Shown here piece after piece: positions 24,430-32,815 of a stretch of DNA of 40,503 bases (positions are counted from its first letter, which is position 1; each line of letters starts with the position of its first letter). This DNA is from an uncultured Prevotella sp. (lineage in GTDB: Bacteria; Bacteroidota; Bacteroidia; Bacteroidales; Bacteroidaceae): NCBI GenBank assembly GCA_900314195.1, contig OMUH01000001.1, positions 1 to 40,503 on the forward strand, written 5' to 3'. The notes under the pieces were generated by a model that was not told the DNA's origin, ran no database searches, and was given only the letters and a program-made list of their open reading frames with translations. A program made the position numbers and the translations under genes.

Positions 24430-26739
24430 CTACTTTTCTTCCACAGACATGTCAAGCAAGTCAAGATGTGCTTTCTCACAAGTGAGGAAAGCGCCCTTTG
24501 TGCCGTTTTCAACTGGCATTACAAACGTCATGTTGTATGTCTTGTTGGCCGTTGTTGTGATCAGCGCTGTTATCGTCAGTGTACCGCCGCTTATGGTTGC
24601 CGTTATGTCTACATTCGCACCGTCAAGATCATCCTTGAACGTATCCCAGTTATAATTACTCGTCAGCGACGTAAACCATCCGTTTGCATTGCTGCCGGTA
24701 TTGTTTGCGCCCTGCCAGCCGTAGTTGTCTGCACGCAGCACTACATATTCCTTATAACCTGTTTCGCCGCGCTCCTTGCCGTTGGTGATGACAATAAGCC
24801 AGTTATCCCAGTTGTTGGCCTTGTCTGAATGGTTGGTAAAATTGTAATGGAAGGTGCAGTTGCCGCTTTCTGATGTGAGATAGTCAGAGAAGGCTGACCA
24901 CCAGGCTGTGCTGTTGTCTTCGTTGCCTATGACAACCGTCTGCTGCTGCGGTGCTGCCTCGGCCACCGGCGCAGACACGTGTTTTCCCCAAAATGTTATG
25001 TTGCCCATCTGGTTATATCCCGCATAGACAATAGTAGCATGACGCGGACTTGACTCCCAGTCGGCCTCACGTGCCAGATACAGTTTAGAGCCGCCAATAT
25101 CAAGAACGTTTTTGTCTGCGTCGAAGCTCCACGTGCGGCCGTTGAACGGCGAGCCGGAAACAGTGTGGTCTTCATTCAGAACAATATCCGTAGAAGCATC
25201 CATCTCGCCCTTGCGGTAGTACAGACGCAGGTTCTGCCACGTGCCGGCAAGCTCCTCCTCCGTGATAGGAGCCTGCGGCACATTGCCGTATCTCTCAGGC
25301 AGAACGACAGGCCAGCCGCTCTCTGTCCACAAGATGCGGCGCACGCCGCCCATCATGATTGCATTGCTGTACTCATCGCCGTTATAGTTCTGCGGGAAGC
25401 GCTGCTGCGAGGCATAGAACCAATTGCCGTTGCCGTCGTCGAACACGGCACAGTGGCTGATGCCTACCCAACCGTGATTGTCGCCGAACTTATAAGGATG
25501 TGTCAATATTGGATAAACGTCGCCGCCCGACGTGCCGTTGGTGAAGTCGTTGCCGAGCATATCAACATACGGACCGTCTATATTTCTGGAACGCAGCACA
25601 CGGGTGTTGTAGTTGACTGCAAGCTCGTCAAAGGCTACGAAAAGATAATAATATCCGTCGTGATAAACGACCTCGGGCGCCTCGCTGTCCTGCCAGCGGT
25701 TGTTGGCATACCGCGTGAATATCCGCTTGCCGTAGGTGGCCTCGTCGGCTGATGTGCCCCATGGCTTTGACAGCGGAGTCAAAGGCTTGCCCGTTTCCGG
25801 ATTAAGCCTCAATGCTGGGAATCCGCTGTGCCAGCTGCCGTAGATGAGCCAGTGCTCGCCCTCCGGAGTGATGATATACGACGGATCAATGGCATTATAT
25901 TTATAATATCCGCCCCATTGGCTCTTGCCGTTGAAGTTGAGCCCTTGGTCAGAGAACTGCGTCACTACCATTCCCTTGTCAACCCACGATGCGCTGTCGG
26001 CCGGATTTGTGCTTTCCATCAGGCCGATGAACGACCGCTCACCTACCTTTGTCGATGACGTAAGCGTGCCGGGACAGGTAATGACGTAATACATTCTGTA
26101 AAGATTGTCGTTCACCTTACGCACGCACGGTGCCCAATAGCCGAACTGGCTGTCGTCAGAGAAATTAATCGTTGACTGGCTGAGCCCCATCTGTGAGCGT
26201 ATGCTGTTAAGGGTGTCTTTAACCCAAGCCGGCACATGACGCATGGACGAACCGACATATTCCCAGTTGACAAGGTCTTTACTACGCCGCCCGAGGAAAT
26301 GTCCGCCTGACGTAGTGTGCACATTGCCATAGCTGGCGTCGGTCTGATACATATAATAATATCCGTCGGCAGCCTTCATCACTGTCGGGTCATGCACGTT
26401 TGCAAGCTGCCAGTTGTTTCTCTGTGGCCACGCATTGAAAGAACGGTAATCATCTGCATACACAGGTGCCTTATAGACGGCCAACGAGCGTTCTTCTTCT
26501 GACTGAGGAATATACAGCCGGCTGAAGTTAGCCACGTCCCATGCTGAAAGATAAGACTTATTGCCGCCGAGGCCAAGAGCCCAGCGGTCGGCAGTGTTCT
26601 GATTAAACGAGATGCTGCCTGCCGGCAACGACTGAGTGTTCAGATTGGTACGCTCCACGTAAATCTGTGCATGCATTCCGGCCGTGCACATTACCGCTGT
26701 AAAGAAAGTTGTATATATTCTTTTTATTTTCATGGCCAT
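24430..26739 (-). CDS. Secreted GH43 family arabinanase-like glycoside hydrolase with C-terminal module
   Basis: This is predicted to cut alpha-1,5-arabinan or a related arabinose polymer outside the cytoplasm. The 769 residues begin with a signal peptide (cleavage near GMHA-QIY, residue 24), with no lipobox. The five-bladed GH43 domain follows, with catalytic candidates D117 in NVHDPTVM (base), D285 in AIDPSYI, and E353 in SEAPEV (acid). Next is a beta-barrel region like the GH43 C-terminal domain (about 495-590). Last is a module (about 610-769; AWWSAFSDYL, NWDNWLIVIT, YVVLRADNYGW) that also occurs twice in the PUL's first protein. The HDPTVM-x-DGYYYMYQTDASYG region fits endo-arabinanase-like subfamilies. 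The start is 1 bp after the stop of the small T9SS-domain gene; ATG at 26733 is an alternative. Confidence 0.9.
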   Translation of the reverse strand: MAMKIKRIYTTFFTAVMCTAGMHAQIYVERTNLNTQSLPAGSISFNQNTADRWALGLGGNKSYLSAWDVANFSRLYIPQSEEERSLAVYKAPVYADDYRSFNAWPQRNNWQLANVHDPTVMKAADGYYYMYQTDASYGNVHTTSGGHFLGRRSKDLVNWEYVGSSMRHVPAWVKDTLNSIRSQMGLSQSTINFSDDSQFGYWAPCVRKVNDNLYRMYYVITCPGTLTSSTKVGERSFIGLMESTNPADSASWVDKGMVVTQFSDQGLNFNGKSQWGGYYKYNAIDPSYIITPEGEHWLIYGSWHSGFPALRLNPETGKPLTPLSKPWGTSADEATYGKRIFTRYANNRWQDSEAPEVVYHDGYYYLFVAFDELAVNYNTRVLRSRNIDGPYVDMLGNDFTNGTSGGDVYPILTHPYKFGDNHGWVGISHCAVFDDGNGNWFYASQQRFPQNYNGDEYSNAIMMGGVRRILWTESGWPVVLPERYGNVPQAPITEEELAGTWQNLRLYYRKGEMDASTDIVLNEDHTVSGSPFNGRTWSFDADKNVLDIGGSKLYLAREADWESSPRHATIVYAGYNQMGNITFWGKHVSAPVAEAAPQQQTVVIGNEDNSTAWWSAFSDYLTSESGNCTFHYNFTNHSDKANNWDNWLIVITNGKERGETGYKEYVVLRADNYGWQGANNTGSNANGWFTSLTSNYNWDTFKDDLDGANVDITATISGGTLTITALITTTANKTYNMTFVMPVENGTKGAFLTCEKAHLDLLDMSVEEK

Positions 26740-26740
26740 G

Positions 26741-27199
26741 CTATTTTTTTATGAATTTTACGTTTGTCTTGCCAAGACTGAGCACGTATGTTCCGCTCAC
26801 AAGACCGGCAAGGCTGATGACCGTCTGCTGACGCTGCGTGGTTACATTTTTTACTGCACGCCCGGCGAGGTCATAGATGCCGGCTGTTGCTCCGGCCTGT
26901 GTGCCTATAAGGGTTATCGCGTTTCCCGACACAGAAAACGTCAAGCCAGACTCGCCGGCAGAAACATTATCTATTGCCGTGGCACTGGTCTTGACAAAAC
27001 GTGCGCTGGTAACACCGCTTACTGCGGTATTGTCATTCTTTACAATAGAAAAAGTTGTCTCGCCCTCCGGCTCAATGATGTAACTGACATCAGAAAGCCT
27101 TACCAGCTCTCCCGACTGCGTTTTCAATGCCCATATATTGTCATCGGCATGAGCCGCAAGACAAAAGGCCATGGCTGCAAACAAGAATATTTTTTTCAT
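26741..27199 (-). CDS. Small exported protein with T9SS-type C-terminal sorting-like domain
   Basis: The 152-residue protein has a signal peptide (MKKIFLFAAMAFCLAAHA, cleavage before D19). A short N-terminal domain follows (WALKTQSGELVRLSDVSYII to about residue 75). The C-terminal region (about 100-152) has IYDLAGRAVKN, LAGLVSGTYVLSL and a final KFIKK, the pattern of type A Por/T9SS sorting domains. I recall similar small proteins near SusD genes in Prevotella. Function is unknown; it could be a surface accessory of the glycan system. The stop TAG is separated from the GH43 start by one base, so translation is likely coupled. It probably has its own promoter element at 27241. Confidence 0.75.
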   Translation of the reverse strand: MKKIFLFAAMAFCLAAHADDNIWALKTQSGELVRLSDVSYIIEPEGETTFSIVKNDNTAVSGVTSARFVKTSATAIDNVSAGESGLTFSVSGNAITLIGTQAGATAGIYDLAGRAVKNVTTQRQQTVISLAGLVSGTYVLSLGKTNVKFIKK

Positions 27200-27229
27200 G
27201 GTAAATTATAAGTATTGTTATCAAAAAGT

Positions 27230-27248
27230 TATCTTTGTGACAAAGATA
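27230..27248. promoter_or_regulatory. Palindromic -7 element upstream of the T9SS-domain gene
   Basis: TATCTTTG (27230-27237), TGA, CAAAGATA (27241-27248) is a perfect palindrome with a 3-bp centre, giving a TAnnTTTG box on each strand. The minus-strand box is 42 bp before the start codon at 27199 and could give the last two PUL genes their own promoter. No -33 is at the right distance. Confidence 0.45.
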
Positions 27249-27340
27249 TAAAATAAAATTTTACTAACTAATTTTATTAACAAAAAAAGTGTATAAAAAA
27301 TACCCTTTTATCTCACACGTATTGTTTCTTAAATAAATCC

Positions 27341-27471
27341 AGCTGCTTTCCGCAAGAAAACGGTCGTTGCCGCCGCTGAAATTTCAAATAAAATATCCGC
27401 AGTCAACCAATTGTATGTCATTTGCCGGGCGATTTTATTCGTACAGCAAATCGATTTGGGTGACTGCGGAT
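27341..27471 (+). repeat. Intergenic repeat element, copy D, with a long stem-loop
   Basis: TGCTTTCCGCAAGAAA (27344-27359) matches copy A at 15 of 16 positions and, as in A, lies about 50 bp before TCCGCAGTC (27396). ATCCGCAGTCA (27395-27405) pairs perfectly with TGACTGCGGAT (27461-27471). An inner ATTTGC/GCAAAT stem (27420-27425, 27446-27451) gives a 77-bp fold that may also end transcripts from susD2 on the minus strand. Confidence 0.6.
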
Positions 27472-27505
27472 AAATTATAATGGTTTAATAAAAATTCTGT
27501 CTTGA

Positions 27506-27547
27506 CAGTGTTTTATTAACAGTGTTTTATTAACAGTATTTTATTCC
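27506..27547 (+). repeat. Three tandem 14-bp repeats across the SusD2 stop codon
   Basis: CAGTGTTTTATTAA occurs at 27506-27519 and 27520-27533, and as CAGTATTTTATTCC at 27534-27547. The last unit contains the stop codon of the SusD2 gene (27541-27543). Confidence 0.85.
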
Positions 27548-29367
27548 CAACCCGGATTTTGCTTAAGATTAGGGCAGCGTTTCACCTCATCAGCCGGCAA
27601 CGGGAAGAGATAGTTCTTCGGGTTGTTAAAGACACGTGTGTTTACGGTCTCAGCCGGTCCGTAAGTATAAACAGGATGTCCGACTACATCTGTTCCTGTT
27701 ATATGCACTCCGAACAGATGACGAAGGCTTGTCGGACTTTCAGCCGTGTTGTAATTCGTTGTCTCGGCATTGTCGTCATAAGCCATCCAGCGGGTCAGGT
27801 CAAAGCGGCGGTGATCCTCAAACGACAGTTCTATGCGGCGCTCGTTGCGTATGCGGTCAAGAAGCTGTTCCTTTGTCAGTCCGCTATAGTGCGGCATGCC
27901 GGCACGGTCACGGATCTGATTGATGTAGCTTTCTGCCTGCGTAAGGTCGCCGGCCTCGCAATAGGCCTCGGCAGCGTTCAGCAAGATTTCGGTGAAACGG
28001 AATATAGGCCATGCATGCTTGTATGTCGTAGGCGATTTCGATGATATGTTGTTGACATATTTCTTCAGATAATAGCCTGTGTACGTACCGCCCATTGAAG
28101 AAGTATAGTCAATGCCCGTACCGCCGGCATTGGAGCTCATGTCAAGCTGACGCTGCTCTTCCTGGTCGGCACGGCCCCACGTCATGTTGTGATGGAACAC
28201 AATCTGGTCAAGACGTGGGTCACGGCCTGCATAAGGGTTCTGGTCGTCATAACCTGAAGTGGCATCAGAGATTTTCTTTCCGTTTGCCATTTCAAAGCAG
28301 TCTACAAAGTTCTGTGTCGGGTTGGTACGTCCGTCACCCTCGAAACGACCGGTAAAGCCAACCGGAAGGAATACTCTCTCAACCTGATTGGTGTTCCATA
28401 CAGAACGGGCAAGAATAAATTCTTCGCTCAGCGTAGGGTCGTAAGAGTCACCGGCAAAGATACTGTAATAGTCATTGTTCGGATTGCCGGTGTTATGCAG
28501 TCTGTAAGGATTGCTCTGTGCATTGTTCTTGGCAATGAAGTCAGCGGCAGCCTGTGCGGCAGCCTGCCACAGAGCAGTTTCATTGTCGCCGTCCTTATGA
28601 TAGAACTTGCTAGCACGGTAAAGACGTGCGCGGGAGATGAGCGCGTATGCCGTAGCGCCGTTGACGCGTCCCCAGTTTGTCGACTCGTCAGCATATCTGA
28701 ACGGCAGCACGTCTTTCACCTGGTTGCACTGATCTATTATCCAGTCGAGAGCATCCGACTTATTAGTACGCGGAATGTTCATATCGCTCGTATTGTCAAA
28801 GACAACAGCAGAATCGCCGTCACCACCGAGAACGGGTGCATCGCCGAACCAGCAAACCAAATCGAAATGGAAGATAGCCCTGAGAAGCTTTGCCTCAGCA
28901 ATGTTGCGCTGATAAAGATGATTGTCATCGCCTGACTTGGCTTCGTTGCCAATAACATCAGCACGGGCCTGACGCAGAAACTGATTGCATTTGCGAATAC
29001 CGTAAAGGTCGGTGTTCCAGAAACCAAGCAGCGGATGGTCTTCAGCAGTATAGCCGTCGCTGCCTATCTTCGTGTAATAGTGCAGTCCCCATGACGTAAC
29101 GGCATTGTCGGTCATGGCATCGCGGCTCGCACCGGTAAACTGAGTGTCGCTGAGCGGTCCGAAACCGTCAGGAAGATTTGTATATATGTTAGCCAGGAAA
29201 CCGCGGGTGAGAGCTTCATTGCTGAACACCTTGTCACCAGAAAGCGACGTGTCGTATTCCTTGTCCATATCCCAGCCAAGCAGATCGTTGCACGACGACA
29301 TGCCCAAAGAAAGCACCGCCAGCACTGCCGGTATTATGGCAGAATATATTTTATTGTGTTTCTTCAT
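27541..29367 (-). CDS. SusD/RagB family outer-membrane lipoprotein (second pair)
   Basis: This is a surface glycan-binding lipoprotein that caps its SusC partner and delivers oligosaccharides to it. The 608-residue protein has a lipoprotein signal with LGMSSC and the acylated cysteine at C26. Conserved SusD features are the N-terminal YDTSLSGDKVFSNEALTRGF, the TPR-like helices (LLRAIFHFDLVCWFGDAPV), and the C-terminal FRFTEILLNAAEAYCEAG, NQIRDRAGMP and NERRIELSFEDHRRFDLTRW. It follows the second SusC gene after an unusually long 164-bp gap. The last codon region is overlapped by a 14-bp tandem repeat. The glycan specificity is inferred only from the neighbouring GH43. Confidence 0.95.
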   Translation of the reverse strand: MKKHNKIYSAIIPAVLAVLSLGMSSCNDLLGWDMDKEYDTSLSGDKVFSNEALTRGFLANIYTNLPDGFGPLSDTQFTGASRDAMTDNAVTSWGLHYYTKIGSDGYTAEDHPLLGFWNTDLYGIRKCNQFLRQARADVIGNEAKSGDDNHLYQRNIAEAKLLRAIFHFDLVCWFGDAPVLGGDGDSAVVFDNTSDMNIPRTNKSDALDWIIDQCNQVKDVLPFRYADESTNWGRVNGATAYALISRARLYRASKFYHKDGDNETALWQAAAQAAADFIAKNNAQSNPYRLHNTGNPNNDYYSIFAGDSYDPTLSEEFILARSVWNTNQVERVFLPVGFTGRFEGDGRTNPTQNFVDCFEMANGKKISDATSGYDDQNPYAGRDPRLDQIVFHHNMTWGRADQEEQRQLDMSSNAGGTGIDYTSSMGGTYTGYYLKKYVNNISSKSPTTYKHAWPIFRFTEILLNAAEAYCEAGDLTQAESYINQIRDRAGMPHYSGLTKEQLLDRIRNERRIELSFEDHRRFDLTRWMAYDDNAETTNYNTAESPTSLRHLFGVHITGTDVVGHPVYTYGPAETVNTRVFNNPKNYLFPLPADEVKRCPNLKQNPGWE

Positions 29368-29531
29368 TTTGTTCTTTTTATTTTTTATTTATATTCGATT
29401 GTCCAACCTCTGCATGACCGTTTTTTCAGCCGGCCGCAGCCTGCCGGAAAGAGCTGTTCTGTTTTCATAACAGCAGAATATCTGCTGAGCATACAGAATA
29501 TTCTTTCCAGGCAGATTGGTCAGACCTTGCA
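29368..29531. other. 164-bp SusC2-SusD2 spacer with hairpins
   Basis: The spacer contains CCGGC/GCCGG (29430-29434, 29443-29447) and CAGCAGA/TCTGCTG (about 29471-29487). Spacers inside SusC-SusD pairs are usually short; the SusC1-SusD1 gap here is 10 bp. No promoter consensus was found. It may set the ratio of SusD2 to SusC2. Confidence 0.45.
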
Positions 29532-32500
29532 TCAGAAGCTTACATTTACACCGAACGAGAACGTTTTTGTCTTAGGATAAGCCCAGATGTAGTTTGTCGG
29601 GTTCTCCGGGTCAAAGCCGTTGTCGAAGTGTGAGAACGTAGCTATGTTATAAGCACTGAAATACACACGCAGCTTGGTCAGGTACGCCTTGGCTATCCAG
29701 CTGGTCGGGAATGAATAACCTACCTCAATGTTACGCAGTGACCAGAAATTGCCGTTCTGTTCCCATATATTCGACTGGTTGGCCGGATAGTTACGGTCTA
29801 CATCACTGAATGATGTGCTCAGACGAGGATACTTGGCGTTGATATTGCGCGGATCAAGAGGGTCATCGGTATAGTAGCCCCATGTCTTTGTAACCTCATG
29901 CGTTGAAGTACCGCCCCAGCCGAATCCATAGTCCATGTTCTCACGGCACTCTACTGTACGGTTCAGATATGCTGTCAGAATAACGCGCGCATCAAAGCCA
30001 TAGAGGTTGAAGCCTATGTTGAAGCTGTGAACAATCTCAGGAATCTTTGAGTTGCTGTATCCGCTGGCCACACGGTCGTAGTCATTGATGATACGGTCGC
30101 CGTTTACATCCTTGAACACGGCATTGCCGAGCTTGTAAGTGCCGAATGAGCTGTACGGATACTTCTCCGGATGGTCAATGGCATCCTGCTGCGATGTAGG
30201 AATAAGGTTAGGGTCACTAGCCCACTGATCGAGCTTATACATAAAATACTGTCCTATGCGCTTGCCGGTCTGGTTCTGATAGCTGTATTTGTTAGGCAGC
30301 TCATCCATCTCGGTAATCATATTGGTATTATATGTTACGTTCCACTCAAAGTGGTAGCCAAAGTGGCGGTTAACCTGATACTGGTGGCCGAGTTTGGCCT
30401 CCATTCCGTGTGTCTCAGCACGTCCGTATGAGTCCTGTGCAGAGGTGATACCCATCAGTGTCGGAACGGTAGAACGGTCAACAAGTATCTGCGAGCGCTT
30501 TTCCTTGAAGAAATCAAGAGAGCCATAGAGCTTGTGCTTGAGCAAGTCAAAATCAAAACCGAAGTTTATCATCTTGCTCTTTTCCCAGATGTTGTTAGGA
30601 TTGCCCGCAAGCTTCTCATAAGCACCCTCCACATAGCTCTGTGTAGTACCGAAATTGTAGCCTGAACCCTGAGCGTAGATACTCTGATAAGGATAGCGGC
30701 CTATGGTGCCTGTTGCTGTTCCGTCAGAAGAATATGAGCCGTCGTCGCCAAGAGCGTAGGTCATGGCCTGACCTGCCTCGCCGTAAGACATGCGGAACTT
30801 GAGCAGCTGCAGTGTGCCGTTGTCCTTGAACTTCTTCAAAAGAGGCTCTTCACTGATTACCCATGCAAAGCCTACACCCGGGAATGTATCCCATCTGTTG
30901 TTCTTTACAAAGTTGTCTGAGCCCATGCGAGACACACTTGCATTGATTACATAACGTTCCTTGAACGCATACATGGCCTGCGCATTCCATGACAGATAGC
31001 GGAACGAAGAGTTTGCACCGCGAACAGTGTTCTTATAACTGCGGAAGAAGGCCTGCGCGTTAACATAATGCCCGCCTTTGAACTCATGCTCGTATGACAG
31101 ACCGAAACGGGTATTTATATTATATGTATACTGACGCGCGTATGTTGTAGGATCAGGCAGCGCAGCGTATGTTCTCACACGCTTGTATGTGTACTGGCTC
31201 GGATCGGTAACCGATGTGTTGTCGTAGTCATAATAATATGTATCAATGTCGGCCACCTGCGTCTTTCTGAACGTGTCGAAAGCATCGAAGCTGATAACGG
31301 CATTGGCCTTCAGACCGTTCAAGGCAGGAACAGACGGTATGAGCGCGCCTATGTCACCTGTTGCATTAACTGTTGAGTAAAGATTACGGCGGCGGTTCTG
31401 CTCAAGTCCGCGTCCGGCAAGCTGAGCGGCACCGTTCTTTGAGTCTGACGATGTCGGCATGAAGAATTCGCCGTTAGGACAGAACACAGGCCAGTCAGGA
31501 TGGTTCTCGCCAGCACCCCACGTAAACAGGTTCCACACGTCAATACCCGGCTGAGTGATGTTGTCGATACGACCGCCGAGGTCAAGACCGATGTTAAGGA
31601 ACTTATTCGCCTTTATATCGACATTTGCACGCAGGTTATAGCGGTTCAGCGTTTCATTGTTGTTGTAATCGCCGGTCCACTTTGTCCATTTGTTGTCAAA
31701 CATTCCTTCCTGACGAAGATATGAGAAGCTGACGTAATAACGTGCTCTGTCAGTACCGCCGCTGAACTGCAGGTTGGTGCGGCTCTGTGGCGCAGTCTGA
31801 CGCAGCATAACATCGTGCCAGTTGGTGTTAAAATAATGATACTTGTCCATACCGGTCAGCTCTTCGCCGTTGCACACCTTGCGCAGCTGTTCAAGGTCAT
31901 AGTCGCTGTAGAGCGGGTCCAGGCCGTCGAGATAACGGGCCTGGTTCATTGTCAGCGCGTAGTTGTAAGAGTTCTGGCTTTCCGGAATGCCGGCTATCAT
32001 CTGCAAACCGAACTCATGGGTGAAGTCAACCTTCAGCTTTCCGGCCTTGCCACGTTTTGTCTTGACAAGAATTACGCCGTTGGCGCCGCGCATGCCATAG
32101 ATTGCTGTTGCGGCTGCATCTTTCAGCACCGTTACACTCTCGATAGGATAAGCATCGAGGAAAGACAGGTCACGCTCAACATCATCGATAATCACCAGCG
32201 GCGCACGTGCGTTGCTGTTCATCGTGCGTATGCCGCGGATGTAAAGCGATGTCTCTGACCATCCCGGCTCCGACTGTGCCTCGTATGTCTCTACACCGTT
32301 TAGTGTTGCCGTGAAGGCGTTCTGAAGCACCGTAACAGGATGCTTTTCAAGTTCCTCACCGCCGACTGTCGAGATGGCTTCCGTGGTCAGCTTGCGTTTC
32401 TTCTCACCGAAAGCAACCGGCTGCATTTCCTCATAAGGGTCAGCCGGCGATATGCGGATGACAAGATTGCCGTCGAAACGCGGTTTCACACGCGCTTCCT

Positions 32501-32774
32501 TATAACCGACATAAGTGACGAAGAGCTCGTCTTTCGGTTCGATGTTTTTCAGCACGAAATAGCCGAGGCTGTCCGTACATGCTTTCTTAAACTCCTCGCT
32601 GACGTTGACGTATGCGCCTACGACAGGGCGTCCTGCATCGTCAATGACACGTCCGCGTATGGTGTCGCCCTTACTTGCCGCCATAACGGCAGGAGCAGCC
32701 AAAAGAGCGGCAGCCATTGTGACTGTGCGCAGTGACAACCTTTTATTATATTGTTTTTTCTTATTTTTGTTCAT
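29532..32774 (-). CDS. SusC/RagA family TonB-linked outer-membrane transporter (second pair)
   Basis: This TonB-dependent beta-barrel importer of glycan fragments has 1080 residues. A long basic signal region (MNKNKKKQYNKRLSLR, cleavage after AVMA near residue 32) precedes a carboxypeptidase-regulatory-like domain (about 40-115, GRVIDDAGRPVVGAYVNVSE). The plug follows, with LVIIDDVERDLSFL, IESVTVLKDAAATAIYGMRG and ANGVILVKTKRGK. The barrel ends in SFGVNVSF with the terminal Phe needed for outer-membrane assembly. The usual VVVVGYG box before the plug is replaced by MQPVAFGEKKR, a divergent form. It starts 41 bp after SusD1 and belongs to the same minus-strand unit. Substrate inferred to be an arabinose-rich glycan. 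Confidence 0.95.
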   Translation of the reverse strand: MNKNKKKQYNKRLSLRTVTMAAALLAAPAVMAASKGDTIRGRVIDDAGRPVVGAYVNVSEEFKKACTDSLGYFVLKNIEPKDELFVTYVGYKEARVKPRFDGNLVIRISPADPYEEMQPVAFGEKKRKLTTEAISTVGGEELEKHPVTVLQNAFTATLNGVETYEAQSEPGWSETSLYIRGIRTMNSNARAPLVIIDDVERDLSFLDAYPIESVTVLKDAAATAIYGMRGANGVILVKTKRGKAGKLKVDFTHEFGLQMIAGIPESQNSYNYALTMNQARYLDGLDPLYSDYDLEQLRKVCNGEELTGMDKYHYFNTNWHDVMLRQTAPQSRTNLQFSGGTDRARYYVSFSYLRQEGMFDNKWTKWTGDYNNNETLNRYNLRANVDIKANKFLNIGLDLGGRIDNITQPGIDVWNLFTWGAGENHPDWPVFCPNGEFFMPTSSDSKNGAAQLAGRGLEQNRRRNLYSTVNATGDIGALIPSVPALNGLKANAVISFDAFDTFRKTQVADIDTYYYDYDNTSVTDPSQYTYKRVRTYAALPDPTTYARQYTYNINTRFGLSYEHEFKGGHYVNAQAFFRSYKNTVRGANSSFRYLSWNAQAMYAFKERYVINASVSRMGSDNFVKNNRWDTFPGVGFAWVISEEPLLKKFKDNGTLQLLKFRMSYGEAGQAMTYALGDDGSYSSDGTATGTIGRYPYQSIYAQGSGYNFGTTQSYVEGAYEKLAGNPNNIWEKSKMINFGFDFDLLKHKLYGSLDFFKEKRSQILVDRSTVPTLMGITSAQDSYGRAETHGMEAKLGHQYQVNRHFGYHFEWNVTYNTNMITEMDELPNKYSYQNQTGKRIGQYFMYKLDQWASDPNLIPTSQQDAIDHPEKYPYSSFGTYKLGNAVFKDVNGDRIINDYDRVASGYSNSKIPEIVHSFNIGFNLYGFDARVILTAYLNRTVECRENMDYGFGWGGTSTHEVTKTWGYYTDDPLDPRNINAKYPRLSTSFSDVDRNYPANQSNIWEQNGNFWSLRNIEVGYSFPTSWIAKAYLTKLRVYFSAYNIATFSHFDNGFDPENPTNYIWAYPKTKTFSFGVNVSF

Positions 32775-32815
32775 AGTCAGTATTTAAATTCTGAATCGTA
32801 AAGAAATAAAGGTTT

